Shown here: in pieces, positions 12,601 through 22,190 of the stretch
Numbering within the stretch: position 1 is the stretch's first letter
Layout: every line of letters starts with the position of its first letter
Assembly: GCA_949825065.1 (NCBI GenBank)
Contig: OX463862.1
Location: forward strand, 14,751,592-14,815,591
Direction of reading: 5' to 3'
Origin: Odontocerum albicorne
Taxonomy: Eukaryota > Arthropoda > Insecta > Trichoptera > Odontoceridae
DNA: 64,000 bases
Position numbers and translations under genes: made by a program
Notes under the pieces: generated by a model
The model's database searches: none
The model's input: only the letters and a program-made list of their open reading frames with translations
What the model was told of the DNA's origin: nothing

Positions 12601-15600
12601 TTGTCGACCAAGGACCGATTTCACTGATGCTACCAGTTATCTGTTGAACTCATACTCATTCCAACTCGTTGTACCTTGATCCAGAAAGATTATCAGAATC
12701 TAAGGCAAGCCGGAAGAAAACAAGTCACACCCACGTACATTGATAGCGGATCATTCAGACACATCTTCTGGTACTTCTTTTAAATGCTGCTGCGGATTTT
12801 TCCTTCAAATATTGTACCTCTAATCCTGTTTTGGTGATATCCAATTTTCTATGATTTACACAAGAACTGGCATTATAAGACTCTTTCACGAGGTCGGTTT
12901 GCTTCTTTTAAAAAATTGACAGTTCAGTTGACAAATTAATAAACTTTGATTTCAGACAAGGATTGTTGGAGGCCAACAAACAGGCATAAATGAATTCCCC
13001 ATGATGGCTGGTCTAGTGGACAGCAGCCTCAAAATCGTCTACTGTGGTTCTACCATAATCAGCGATCGATTTGTGCTGACAGCAGCTCATTGTCTGAAGA
13101 ATTCCGTGCTTGCTAATGTGGGAGTACTTGTTGGGGATCATAATGTCAAGATTGGAAGTCAGTATTTCTATATTATTTATTTTAATAATAAAAATAAGGG
13201 TTAAAAAGACAATTTGAGATGATTTCAAATATAAAATGATAATAGGTGAAAAATGAAACATTAGAGCAAGTCAAGGAAGTTTTGTATCTTGAAAGAATGT
13301 TCATATTGAATAACTGCACTTAGTGCGATAATACTTAGCTTACCGAGATTATGTATAAAAATATTTTACTATCTATGGATTAAAAATTGCATAAAAACTT
13401 AATAGGAGCCAGCTTTCTTTTGCGAAAGAAAAAAAATCCCAAAAATTAGTTTTGAAAATCCTTTCAACTAAATTGATCTTTTTCGTTTTGTTTTACAACA
13501 TAAAAAATAGTGGAGATAGTATAACAGTATTAAAGTTTTAGAAGGGCTGGTCTTTTAAAATTTCCAATATGTAAGGATTGTCGCCTCCTATTAAGTGTAT
13601 ATGTTAGTTTAAATCCACAGTTTTAAGCAACTTTGTTTTTTTTTTAATCCACTTTGCACGGATTTCTCCTATTACACAAAAAGGTCTGCTTCTTGTTAGC
13701 TTATTCGTAGGAAGACTATCAACCAGGATTCTTCTCATACCTACTGCTAGTCTGTACCGAGACTATATCAACAGTGTCACTCAGTTGGTTCAATATCTCT
13801 ATACCACGCGTGACTGAGTGTTTAGTCATGATAATCCTTCTGTAAGTTGATATGTAGAACAGAGGGTGATTCCTTGCACGGTTATACTTATTAGGTACAT
13901 ATAAACTTAGTGCTTCTAGAATCGCGGGACAGTTAAAGCAACCTTGAAAAACTTTAAGTAGGAATATCGCAATGGATTCTTGCCTTCTTGTTTCGAGGCT
14001 TCTATAGTTACATACCGTGAGAAGTTAGACAACATATTGAATACAGTTTAACAATGCTTTTGTAAAGTGAAAGAGACATGTATCTTTAATTTAAATTTAT
14101 TCTGTGGATGTTTTTCACATTTAAGTGTTGAATCATTATATAATATAGAGGCCAAACAATGAATAAATATTAAACTCTTATTGTTCCAGCGGAAACAACT
14201 TCAGCTAAGATCATCAAATCAGCACAATTCATCATACATCCATCTTACTCTTCGTAAGTACTACTCTTTTAAATAATAAAACACTTGACTTTCTTTCTTC
14301 TACTCTATACTTAAGCATTCACTATGTGAGATTCGACACACTGTCTTGTGTCCTCCTCAAATGAGTTAGTTATACGAGTACATAAATACTTGTTACTTAC
14401 ATCAATGGTAAACAAACTTCTTCGTTTCACAGCACAGGCATGGCCAAGCCACCCGCGGCCTGCCAGGGTATTTTGTGTGGCCCACAAGCTGTTTTTATAA
14501 GTCATGAAAGAAATAACAAAAATAGTTTCTTAATAATATGCTATAGTTCGGAAATTCTAGGATGAGTCCTGTGACAGCTCATAAATTTGCCCCAATACAA
14601 CCTTGTAACGATGTTCAGTAACTTTAATTATTTTATAAACTTTAATACAAGCCTCAATTCTAATAAATAGCAAATTATTTAGGTAAATACATCACATAAG
14701 GTTGTATTGGGGCAAATTTGTGAGCTGTCACAGGACTCATTCTAGAATTTCCGAACTATAGTAACCCACTCTAGATTTCTGACATGAAGATGTTTTATAT
14801 CGGAATGTAAAAATCTTATTTACGAGTAAATGATACTCAAAACGGTACATAACATATGTTACATACCATCACCCCCACTCTTTGTCAGGGTAGGCGGAGA
14901 GGACAGAGTGCAGACGTTCCTATCTCGTCACACATATGATACATGCATATATCACGCCATATCACTGTCTGCGTAAGCAGAGAAGACAGGGTGACATATT
15001 TTCCTATCTCGTCACACATATGATATATACTTAATACCATCACGCCATGTCCTTGTCAGGGTATGCGGAGAGAACGGAGCGCAGACTTTCCTATTTCGAC
15101 ATACATACAAACCATCACGCCCTCTCCTGTCGGGGTAGGCAGAGATGACAGAGTACACTGTTATATCTCGACACACATATGCTGCATACATACCATCACG
15201 CCATCTTCCTGTAGCGGTAGGCAGAGAAGACAGAGCGCCAAACTTTCCTATATCAACACATATTCTTCGCCTTTTCCGCAGTAAATATTTCCGCAATATT
15301 GAGACATACTCGTACTAACATATTTAATGGTAAAATAAATACAAGAATACGTACGGTTTTTCGTGTTTTAAAAAAAGCACTATAATTGTCACTTATTTGA
15401 TTCTGACATGGCCACTTGCTTACACAGATTTGCTTATTTACGAGTATGTTTGCGCGCGTAGTATAAATATAATGATGTAACTAGTTTTTATTTGGTCCCG
15501 TACTTATTTACGATATTATAATCTACTATTCAAAGGTTTCACTCAAAACTATACATTTTAATGCATTGTGAAATGCCACTTAAATGCATTGTGATATGTC

Positions 15601-18600
15601 ACAAAAACGAATTTTTGAGAACATTTAACGTGCCCTTTATTTACGGTAATAGTCCTGATAATGGCATTAACAACACGAATAGTTTGATACAGAGTGGGGA
15701 AGTGACTACCGTTAGGATAGGATGACGTTTTCATTGATGTTTCGAAAATCCCTTTACTTCGGGTGAGGTGGTTGATTTTTCTTTTTATAGAGGTGCCATC
15801 TGCGTCCACTTACTGGATGGTGTTATTGTAAAAGCAGGAAGGCGTTATCTGGTGCGATGTGCAAGAATTTTTGAAATTGTTGTGGGGGAGGTTGTTTTTC
15901 CCGCCGAAAGGACTCGTCCTCATTCCATAGAAAGAACGTAAGCTCTTTCAGTAATGAGAGAAAAATACGAACCTGGCAATCAGGATTATATTTCCATACA
16001 ATAAATCGTTACTAAAGAAAATAAATATTTTGAAATCTTTCAGGAGTGGTTACGACTATGACATAGGTCTCGTGAGGACAGCAGAGACCATTGTCTTCAG
16101 CGAAAGGATTGGACCAGCCTGTCTTCCCTTCACCCAACCTAGCAACACCTTCGTCAACTCAAATGTTGAAGTCTTAGGTATGTTTCTTTAGGTTTTCAGA
16201 TGCTTCCCTTTTTACTTACTCTGTTATGCGATAAGTTACTGATATTTGTTTTATTAATGCCGTTGCTGGTCCTGTGAGATGAAATTGTCTACCTCTAAGT
16301 GATCGAGATACGGGTAGCATCTTTAGAAAGCACTTGAAGGCAACCCTTTTTGGAAGGCCTTATCAAAATTTAAATTCATATAGGAACAATACACTTCTTC
16401 CTGGAACTGTCCCAACTCATTGTTGGGGTCGGCTCTCCTCCTTCTCAGGCTGTATGTTCTTCCGTTCTGGGTGTCGCTTTCATCTAGACCGTTTCTCTAC
16501 AGGATTTTGGAGTATTGAGTTATCCAGGAGTTCTTTGGTCTTCCTCTGGACTGCTGTCGAGGAACATCCATAGACATTGCCTGATTTACCGTATGGTCTG
16601 GTGGTCTCCGTCTTATGTGCCCGTACCATCTCAGTCGCTCTTCCAGCTTATTGTTTATGCCAGTGACCCCCAGGCACCACGAAAGCGTGAGTTCTTAATT
16701 CTATATTTTAGTGATACTCCTGCCGACCACCTAAGCATTCGCATTTCTGCGGTTTCAAGTTCCTAGAGTATGAGCTGTACATAGTCCAGCATTCTGAGCC
16801 ATACATAATTGCGGGTCTAACGACAGTCTGGTATACCTTTCCTTTCAGTTTTATAGGCATTTTTGGGTCACACAAGACTCCTGTTACCGATCTGAATTTC
16901 ATCCATCCCACACTTATTCTATTGTCTGCGTCCGCAGCGCACCCACCGTCTTTGTGAATGAGTGAGCCCGGATACTTAAATGAGTCACAGCCGGCTAATA
17001 TTTCCCCATCCAGTTGCATTGAAGGAGTTGTGGCATTTGGGTCTTCAAATGGCAGGTACAGATATTCTGTCTTTTTCCTTCTAATGTTTAAGCCAATATA
17101 GGAACAATACACCTAAAGTCGAATGTGTTATTATCATCACATATCGATTCACTCGGGCGCTGCTATAGTTGCCAGACGTGATTTTATTCAATAATTCACT
17201 AAGACTGCAGTAAAAACGTCCTTGAGGAAAGTTTGCTATCTGAACGGCGCTGTATAAATTGATTCGAAAGATTTACAAAAGCTTCTTTGTAGTTCGTCTT
17301 CTCTTGGTAATTTTTCCACAGTTTTCTTACCAAATATGTTTTTATAAATATACGCAGATCCGGGGAAGTACCTAATCTAATGGCCGTAGCCACCACCTTC
17401 CTATCCTTACACTCAACTGATATATATTTATTTTGTAATATTTTTTATCTATCAATAATAGTGGGTTCGAGTCCCGAGTAAAAGCGCCTTTTGAAGAGAG
17501 TTTGTTCTCTAAACGCCGCTATATAAATTGTCCGTTTATTATTATTACTATTAATATTATTAGCTTTTCTTCTTTTATTTGTTCGACATGCCCAAACCAT
17601 CTCAGAGAGCGCCCTTTGAGGAGAGTTTGTTCTCTAAACGCCGCTATATAAATCGTCCTTTTATTATTATTATTATTAGCTTTTCTTCATTTATTTGTTC
17701 GACATTCCCAAACCATCTCAGAGAGCGCCATTTGAGGAGAGTTTGTTCTCTAAACGCCGCTATATAAATCGTCCTTTTATTATTATTATTAGCTTTTCTT
17801 CATTTATTTGTTCGATATGTCCAAACCATCTCAGAGTGTTTTTCTTTATCCAACTTATTACATCAGTCTTGTGTTTACTTCATCCATAATCATTTCATTC
17901 CGAATTCTGTCATACAATATCATTCCGTATACTCTTCTGACATATTCGGATCAAACAGTGTTTCAATTTTTAATTATATTTGAATTAAACATGATCCACA
18001 GTGTTAACGCTAAAACTCTGGAGCTAAAGAAATATTAATATTCTCATTTCTATAGGATTTATTCGGTTCTTTTCAGTCTTTTTTATTCCCATGGTTCTCT
18101 CTTATACATCAAAATTGGTACAAAAATACTGTTGTGGACTCTCATCTCAGCAGATGTTATTCTATCTGGTTCATATATGTTTTAGCACCCCATTGACTTT
18201 GTTTCCTATCGCTAAACGCCTATTGATCTAAGAAAATACTACGTAAATATCTAACAAATTAAATGGACGTAAACATCGAGATTAGAAATTTTTCATAAAA
18301 AATCACCTTACAAAGGTTTTTATAATGTTTTATTAGAGTATATGTGTTCAAGTGCCCCGTTGACTTAGTTTCCTTTCGCTTCACACTGTTCAATATCCCT
18401 TATTACACTTCCACCATCTGATAAAATATTGCCCTAATTGCAGATATCCAAAATCATTCCGATTTCAAAGTTTATCAAGGAGTTAAATCCTCAATCAATC
18501 CATCGAAATATGGAAGATATTGATATCAGAAAATCCATTCAACAAGGTCATTCCGTGTACGAGTCATGAATACAGCACCGAAAATAATCTTAAATCACGA

Positions 18601-21420
18601 TAGGGTAAATAATTTTCCGGTATATTAACAAAAAAAATAGATTTGCTATTTTTTCTAATCAAAGAATACTTTAAAAAAAATTTGGAATAGAGCCACGGTA
18701 ACCAATACTGTTTGCAAAAAAGGTGCTGCAGAAATTTCTTTTAGATTCGCTCAACTATCAGGGAATTTCGGATTTATCTTCAAATTATTGAGCCGCGCTC
18801 TAATCTAATGCAAACCAGTGGATTTTATAAAGAGATTTTATAACAGCGCCACCATCAAATGCCCTCAAAACTCTTATCCCATATCTCAGAACTTAGATGA
18901 ACACATACTCTTAATATGATAACCAAATGCATATTATCTGTTGAACATGGTGTTGGTATCATGTCGACACTATCAAAGACCCCAAGGTCTTGTGTGTCGG
19001 CACACAAAATAGGTTGACCATTTTTTTAAAAAGTACTACCAAAACTCCTCAAGTATAAACTACAAAAACAAATTGTAGGCTGGGGAACCACAGTATTTGC
19101 TGGAGCTGACTCCGACTTCCTCCGCAAAGTGACCCTCCAAGTCATCTCACAAGCCAGTTGCGCTACTTCCATGGGATCCGTAGTCAACCAGAGGATTATG
19201 TGCACCTTCGCAAGTGGTAAAGATGCATGCCAGGTAATTAATTTTTATATGTTTCTTAATTTATTTTTATCTGTGCTAACATATGGGCTGGAAACATCGG
19301 TGCTGAATAAATAGATTATGCACAAGCTCATGGTGACGCAGAGGGCCATGGAGAGAAGAATGTTAAATATCTCTCTGAGGGATATGAGAACCAATGAATG
19401 GATAAGGCAGCAGACCAAAGTAGCTGATGTCGCCGAAAGAGTCGCCATTCAGAAGTGGAACTGGGCGGGACACATTGCCAGATGCACAGATGATAGATGG
19501 ACCCAGAGAGTGCTGGAGCGGCGCCCAAGACAGGGAAGAAGAAGTGTGGGCCGTCCTCAGACACGGTGGTCAGACTGCATAAGAAGAGTGGCCGGGAGCA
19601 ACTGGAAACGATGTGCCCAGGAAAGAGAGAAGGAGAAGGGAGAACTATGTTCAACTTTGGACGGAGACGGGCTGATGATGATGTTTTTTAATGCTAATTG
19701 ACAAAGTTCTCTAGTTTTTTTAAGGCTAGTATTCTCTCTTTGAGTCAAGTGACTAAAGAACTATAGAATATGCGCTAAACAGGTAGGCAGTTGCGAATCT
19801 ATATTTTAAATAAATAAATAAATATAGGTTTATTGATAGCAACATAGTATGTACATAAAATATTTAAATACATTCCAAAAACACATGACATACATAGCAG
19901 AAACTATATTTAAGAGAGAAGCTATCAAAAGGTCTGGGCTCATCTCATAACATCCCCCCGCCAAGATACACCCCACCAATATAGGGCGAACCCAGCCGCG
20001 ATAAGAACAGATGTTTATCAACTCACACCCACATGCACATGTAGATTAAGAAAAGAAAATAAATAGAGGGCAGAAAAAAAAACCCACAAATACCACCTCA
20101 GGTAAACTCGGACAAATAAATATAGGTTCTTTGATAGCAGCATAATATGTACATATATAAATTCATTCCGAAGTCGCACATATGTATATCTCAAAATAAA
20201 CTGCAGAAAATACATTTGAGAGAGAAGACATTAAAAGGCTCGGGCTCATCCCACAACATTCCCCCGTTTTACATGTCAAATTTTACAGGTCAAATTTTAC
20301 AGTTCCAATTTACAGGTCAAATTTTACAGGTCCAATTTTACAGGTCCAATTTTACAGGTCCAATTTTAAAGGTCCAATTTTACAGGTCAAATTTTACATG
20401 TCAAATTTTACATATCAAATTTTACAGGTCAAATTTTACAGGTCAAATTTTACAGATCAAATTTTACATGTCAAATTTTACAGGTCAAATCTCATAATAA
20501 CGAACAGTATTTTTTGTACTTGTTATGTTGGGTCCTTGTACGAATTAGGTAAACCTGTACTGTACAAAGGACCTGAAAAAATAAATTAATAAATGCAGTT
20601 TAATAAATGGAGTTTAAAAATAAATGCGAAAGTAACGAAATTTTCAGAATAACGAATATTTTTTATTGAATCGAAAAAATGTTCATTTTACTTATTTATA
20701 TTTATTTACTTGCATGAGAAGTAATTGTATGTATATATATTTTATTAAAAACAAAACAAAAAAGAGGGAATTTAAAGTGCACACTCTGTTATGGATCTGG
20801 GTTCATTACCTTTCATGTGTAAGTCCCTAGTAAACTAGGTTTACAAGGGACTTGACAAAATTGAGATAGGCCAAGACTCAGGTAATCAAAGACCCAAAAA
20901 TACAAAAGGAAAGAAAAAAATTATTACATGGATATAAATACAACTTGTCACAAACATTATAAACATTTAAATGAGTGATATACAAAAATATATCAAAAAG
21001 CAGTACGCACATATGGTACATAAAATACAAACTTGAGACATGTCAAGGCTAGGTAATCAAAAGCCAACATACAAAAGGAAAGAAAAAAAATATCTAAGAA
21101 AAGAATAAAAATATGCATGCGTGTAATTAATTCCCTCCAATATACCATGATGATGTCAACCTGTCTAGCATATGTGAAGTTACTCCAAACCGGAGTTGCA
21201 TATACCGTATAATAAATAATTATTTTCTGTCTTCCTTTTACAGCATGATTCCGGTGGTCCAGTCCTGTATACAAACCCTTCAAATGGCAGACTGTATGTG
21301 GTAGGCATCATTATGGGAGGGTACGGCTGTGCTACCAACAGACCTGGTCTGAATACCAGAGTAACAGAATACCTTTCATGGATCAGTACCAATACTGGCG
21401 CTTCATTCTGCAAAATTTAA
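3575..21420 (+). CDS. CUB-domain trypsin-like serine protease A (nine exons, duplicated exon 3)
   Basis: Predicted secreted S1-family endopeptidase with an N-terminal CUB domain. Coding exons are 3575-3663, 4584-4724, 6519-6645 or 6680-6806, 11628-11731, 12956-13157, 14190-14253, 16044-16177, 19079-19233 and 21244-21420. They total about 396 residues, lacking a few N-terminal residues including the start Met. A hydrophobic segment precedes the first Cys. The prodomain-catalytic junction reads CGWKKTTR|IVGG, a trypsin-type activation site. The catalytic triad is intact: His in TAAHC (codon 13088-13090), Asp in YDIGL (16060-16062) and Ser in HDSGGP (21250-21252). Asp189 (19222-19224) predicts cleavage after Arg/Lys. 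Residue 193, normally Gly, is His. The family is known from insect saliva, venom and gut; which applies here is not visible. The gene is a tandem paralogue of the gene at 31221-45760. Confidence 0.93.
3664..4583. other. Intron 1 of protease A
   Basis: Holds dispersed-repeat pieces only. About 4090-4175 resembles the LINE tail at 17113-17170 in reverse, and 3880-4020 resembles the antisense copy near 41700-41840. Confidence 0.5.
4584..4724 (+). CDS. Protease A exon 2: first half of CUB domain
   Basis: Phase 0 in and out, 47 codons, acceptor tttccag, donor gctgtaagt. It carries the CUB signature SPNYPNNYGPSKTCRW. It holds four cysteines (KTC, ATC, TNC, LTC), two more than the paralogue's exon 2. 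The last 15 nt of coding sequence are the first unit of the donor-bearing 21-nt minisatellite that follows. Confidence 0.92.
4710..4880 (+). repeat. 21-22-bp minisatellite carrying repeated splice donors
   Basis: Eight units of atcaacatccctgctgtaag type spanning the exon 2/intron 2 boundary of protease A. Six contain GTAAGT. The first unit supplies the real donor (4725-4730). Units at 4731 and 4752 offer donors 21 and 42 nt downstream in frame (adding INIPAVS-like heptads). The fourth unit is 22 nt and breaks the frame. Confidence 0.9.
5033..5906 (-). mobile_element. Mariner-like transposon, internally damaged
   Basis: Bounded by inverted repeats tacgagggtcatccagaaag and its complement, with TA at both ends. 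The minus strand holds an HTH fragment with VEIYGSGVMSRQHVTKWVR (5553-5768) and a catalytic-domain fragment with LDSIVTGDETW (within 5139-5444). The ORF is broken between them. It sits in intron 2 of protease A. Confidence 0.85.
5907..6066 (-). mobile_element. Antisense non-LTR 3' fragment
   Basis: The minus strand reads GRRGRGIPRKVWLDQVIVI then KCQRNCNSYIKRRMDV, the same LINE C-terminal motif as elsewhere. Confidence 0.6.
6519..6645 (+). CDS. Protease A exon 3a: alternative CUB exon
   Basis: Follows ttattccag and ends tcagtag|gtacgt. It is 127 nt, phase 0 in and phase 1 out, encoding TTGCTGDRLLVSKTG to STSNKLSV. It differs from exon 3b at 7 of 42 residues and at about 20 silent codons. Both flanking exons splice to it in frame. 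Confidence 0.92.
6646..6679 (+). other. 34-nt intron between exons 3a and 3b
   Basis: Starts gtacgt and ends ttcttccag. It has the form of an intron but is shorter than the usual lower limit (about 50 nt) for insect spliceosomal introns. Direct 3a-3b splicing should therefore be blocked. Confidence 0.9.
6680..6806 (+). CDS. Protease A exon 3b: alternative CUB exon
   Basis: Follows cttccag and ends tcagtag|gtagga. It is 127 nt with the same phases as exon 3a, encoding TTSCTGDRLLVSKTG to STANKLSV. Only 34 nt separate it from exon 3a. No stop, frameshift or damaged splice site is present, so it looks functional and not a decayed duplicate. Confidence 0.92.
6950..7800. repeat. 122-bp satellite, about 7 copies
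   Basis: Units contain cgcttacgtctctatcccac and tgttcaacatctctgag, starting near 6974, 7096, 7276, 7399, 7521, 7644 and 7766. One unit has a roughly 58-bp insertion. An inverted piece follows at 7789-7822. It lies in intron 3 of protease A just downstream of exon 3b. Confidence 0.9.
7823..8249. other. Intron 3 DNA, no clear feature
   Basis: Contains a short gaagaagaagaaat tract near 7922 typical of LINE tails here; otherwise nothing recognised. Confidence 0.3.
8250..8468. repeat. Foldback repeat family F1, copy 1
   Basis: Arms with ggtttcaaaactttcac and ctttgaaaccggtagggtta; ends tgtcttgaaacctccacaat. Other copies lie near 27405, 33440, 39935 and 55892. Confidence 0.7.
8469..11223. other. 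Intron 3 of protease A, mostly unassigned
   Basis: Nothing with coding character is recognised. About 10390-10720 is a degenerate simple repeat built on gactatttttgatgatcgtg-like units. Confidence 0.4.
11224..11484. repeat. Minisatellite, 65-bp unit, 4 copies
   Basis: Units begin attgaactgaactatacata and end cactcctgcataaag. They are almost identical and lie 150 bp before exon 4 of protease A. Confidence 0.9.
11628..11731 (+). CDS. Protease A exon 4: end of CUB and linker
   Basis: Phase 1 in, phase 0 out; acceptor cttccag, donor actgtaaga. It encodes LVSTASSTGGTFSC and ends GGGTCACGWKKT. The Cys in CGW is the one expected to tether the prodomain to the catalytic domain after activation. The paralogue lacks the first Cys of the CAC pair. 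Confidence 0.92.
12062..12440 (+). repeat. Dispersed repeat R1 with polyadenylation-like tail
   Basis: Closely matches 53172-53540, sharing gttccactaaaaacaaatct and gtctgcttggtgaagtttgg. Both end in an A-rich aataaaataaaa tail, as expected of a retrotransposed 3' UTR. Confidence 0.75.
12441..12955. other. Intron 4 of protease A, unassigned
   Basis: Somewhat less AT-rich than its surroundings, suggesting an old coding relic, but no continuous frame or recognisable motif. Confidence 0.3.
12956..13157 (+). CDS. Protease A exon 5: activation site and catalytic His
   Basis: Phase 0 in, phase 1 out, 202 nt. It starts T-R|IVGG (cleavage between 12961 and 12962), then NEFPMMAGLVDSS and YCGSTIISDRFVLTAAHC with the catalytic His at 13088-13090. 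The donor gtcagt is weaker than consensus. Confidence 0.95.
13719..14024 (-). pseudogene. CR1-like LINE reverse-transcriptase C-terminal fragment
   Basis: An ATG-less minus frame of about 100 codons runs from NYRSLETRRQESIAIFLLKV through NCPAILEALSLYVPN to SVTRGIEILNQLSDTVDI and a stop. The SLE-RR and late VTRGIEILNQL pattern is typical of CR1/Jockey-group LINE C-termini. It is antisense in intron 5 of protease A. Confidence 0.7.
14190..14253 (+). CDS. Protease A exon 6
   Basis: 64 nt, phase 1 in, phase 2 out, acceptor gttccag, donor ttcgtaagt. It encodes ETTSAKIIKSAQFIIHPSYS, the segment before the catalytic Asp. Confidence 0.9.
14542..14760. mobile_element. 219-bp TA-flanked MITE, copy 1
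   Basis: Termini tatagttcggaaattctag and its exact complement, long inverted arms, no ORF. Same length as the copies at 24492-24710 and 30808-31026. Confidence 0.88.
14860..15290 (-). repeat. Tandem copies of a LINE 3' tail
   Basis: About five diverged units of roughly 80 bp with catcacgcc, gtcagggtaggcagagagga and atatcgacacacat. On the minus strand they read as repeated GRWRDGMYV, the end of the LINE ORF seen at 31600-32350. Confidence 0.65.
15300..16043. other. Intron 6 of protease A, unassigned
   Basis: No gene, long repeat or motif recognised. Confidence 0.35.
16044..16177 (+). CDS. Protease A exon 7: catalytic Asp
   Basis: 134 nt, phase 2 in, phase 1 out, acceptor ctttcag, donor ttaggtatgt. 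It encodes SGYDYDIGLVRT with the catalytic Asp at 16060-16062, then IGPACLPF, whose Cys pairs with the prodomain in this family. Confidence 0.94.
16390..17112 (-). pseudogene. RTE-like LINE reverse-transcriptase fragment
   Basis: Minus frame with GLNIRRKKTEYLYLPF, ISVGWMKFRSVTGVLCD, KLKGKVYQTVVRPAIMYGSE and CWT, the region after the YxDD motif. Continuations at lower coordinates are frame-shifted. It lies in intron 7 of protease A. Confidence 0.8.
17113..17830. repeat. CR1-like LINE tails with tandem repeat
   Basis: 17199-17396 minus strand is a LINE fragment. 17480-17830 holds about three 112-bp units with gaggagagtttgttctctaaac and cgccgctatataaat. The same tail ends the LINE at 57300-57715. 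Confidence 0.65.
17831..18240 (-). mobile_element. Antisense non-LTR fragment
   Basis: Matches 31860-32160, sharing catatccaaaccatctca-type sequence followed by ccccattgactttgtttc. Same LINE family as 31600-32350. Confidence 0.6.
18241..19078. other. End of intron 7 of protease A
   Basis: About 18460-18600 matches 26910-27055 in reverse orientation (atatggaagatattgatatc). The rest is unassigned. Confidence 0.4.
19079..19233 (+). CDS. Protease A exon 8: S1-pocket Asp
   Basis: 155 nt, phase 1 in, phase 0 out. It follows a short-pyrimidine acceptor (attgtag) and ends cag|gtaatt. It encodes GWGTTVFAGADSD and ends KDACQ. The Asp at 19222-19224 is S1-pocket residue 189. The Cys pair of the 168-182 disulfide is present. 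Confidence 0.94.
19240..19690 (+). pseudogene. LINE reverse-transcriptase C-terminal fragment
   Basis: Starts a few bases after the exon 8 donor of protease A. Translation shows VLTYGLETSVLNK, a stop, then AMERRMLNISLRDMRTNEW, WNWAGHIARCTDDRW and RSVGRPQTRWSDCIRRV. It ends with a gatgatgatg tail. Confidence 0.85.
19805..20265 (-). mobile_element. Two antisense copies of a short retroposon with TTTA tail
   Basis: 19805-20010 and 20097-20265 both start at an aataaataaatataggt tract and share aggtctgggctcatctcataa-type sequence. A sense copy is at 54843-55025. Confidence 0.65.
20266..20490. repeat. 14-bp microsatellite-like array, about 16 copies
   Basis: Unit caggtccaatttta with variants caggtcaaatttta. 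It reads as a 14-residue peptide repeat only because three units make 42 nt. Intron 8 of protease A. Confidence 0.9.
20491..21243. other. End of intron 8 of protease A
   Basis: 20780-20870 is an antisense piece of the LINE tail also at 26670, 29880, 37613 and 49920 (ctgggttcattacctttcat). The rest is AT-rich and unassigned. Confidence 0.45.
21244..21420 (+). CDS. Protease A exon 9: catalytic Ser and C-terminus
   Basis: Follows ttttacag and ends with taa at 21418-21420. It encodes HDSGGP with Ser195 at 21250-21252, then GYGCATNRPGLNTRV and the terminal amphipathic helix. The conventional Gly193 is His and the usual Trp215 position is Gly. Confidence 0.95.
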   Translation, partial: HDSGGPVLYTNPSNGRLYVVGIIMGGYGCATNRPGLNTRVTEYLSWISTNTGASFCKI

Positions 21421-21500
21421 GAGTAAAAAGCAAACTTACACAACAAATATCAAATACAGGAAACACTGCTTATTAATTTATCTTATATCTAAAGATATTA

Positions 21501-21506
21501 ATTAAA
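21501..21506 (+). promoter_or_regulatory. Possible polyadenylation signal of protease A
   Basis: ATTAAA lies 81 nt after the stop codon. It is the nearest recognised signal variant; no AATAAA is nearer. Confidence 0.4.
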
Positions 21507-21579
21507 CTATGAAATTGGTTATGTGCATTACACTGATTTTAAACTTTCGAAATCCACTCCATTCAGCTTGTCATAAAAA

Positions 21580-21745
21580 ACAACCTCCGAGGTCAAGACA
21601 CTTGTCTTCCACTCCGGGGATTACGGGCTTGATTCCCATTTGTACACAGATTTTTAAAAAAGGGTTCCAATCCGGTAGTCACATAACTCACGTTGTTTAG
21701 AGAGCAAATTCTCCTCGAGGGTGCTTTAACTCGAAATTCTAACTC
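21580..21745 (+). mobile_element. tRNA-derived SINE remnant
   Basis: Box-B-like gggcttgattccc, then a poly-T/A tract and ggttccaatccggt, like the SINE at 40298-40510. An antisense LINE tail follows (21700-21745). Confidence 0.5.
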
Positions 21746-21839
21746 AGATTAAAAATACAACCAAACAAATAGTAATAATGAATTGAATGTAAGGATAGGA
21801 AGGTGGTGACTGCGGTCATTTGATTAAGAACTTCCAGCT

Positions 21840-22190
21840 TTTGCATCAGTACTTATTTATTTATCACTTCATTGTAAAAACAATCTGATTGTCTTATTGC
21901 CAGGAGGCAATCTTTTCCAAGCAACCAGACTAAAGTAAATTAAGGATGGTCGTAATAGAATATTACATGGACGTAATAAAATATTCAAATTCACCTTCAC
22001 AAAATTTATGAACAATATACAAAGATGGAATAAAGGTAGATACCATAAATTATAGGAAAAGGAAGTGATGTAGAGAGGAAATAAATATCTAGAATGAAGC
22101 ACATTATATTACTGACTCGAGTTTTTTTTTTCAATCGCTTTTTAAAACATAGCAATGTACTTAAGGCTTGTTTAACACCTTTCTGGTTGG
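21840..22190 (-). repeat. Dispersed repeat R2 (LINE 3' end), copy 1
   Basis: Shares cattacttgcc-like and agaggaaataaat/atgaagcacattatattactg blocks with 27060-27400. Confidence 0.5.

Noticed and set aside
20147..20497. Frame with a 14-residue peptide repeat
   Set aside because: It is the 14-bp array read in one frame; no gene context.
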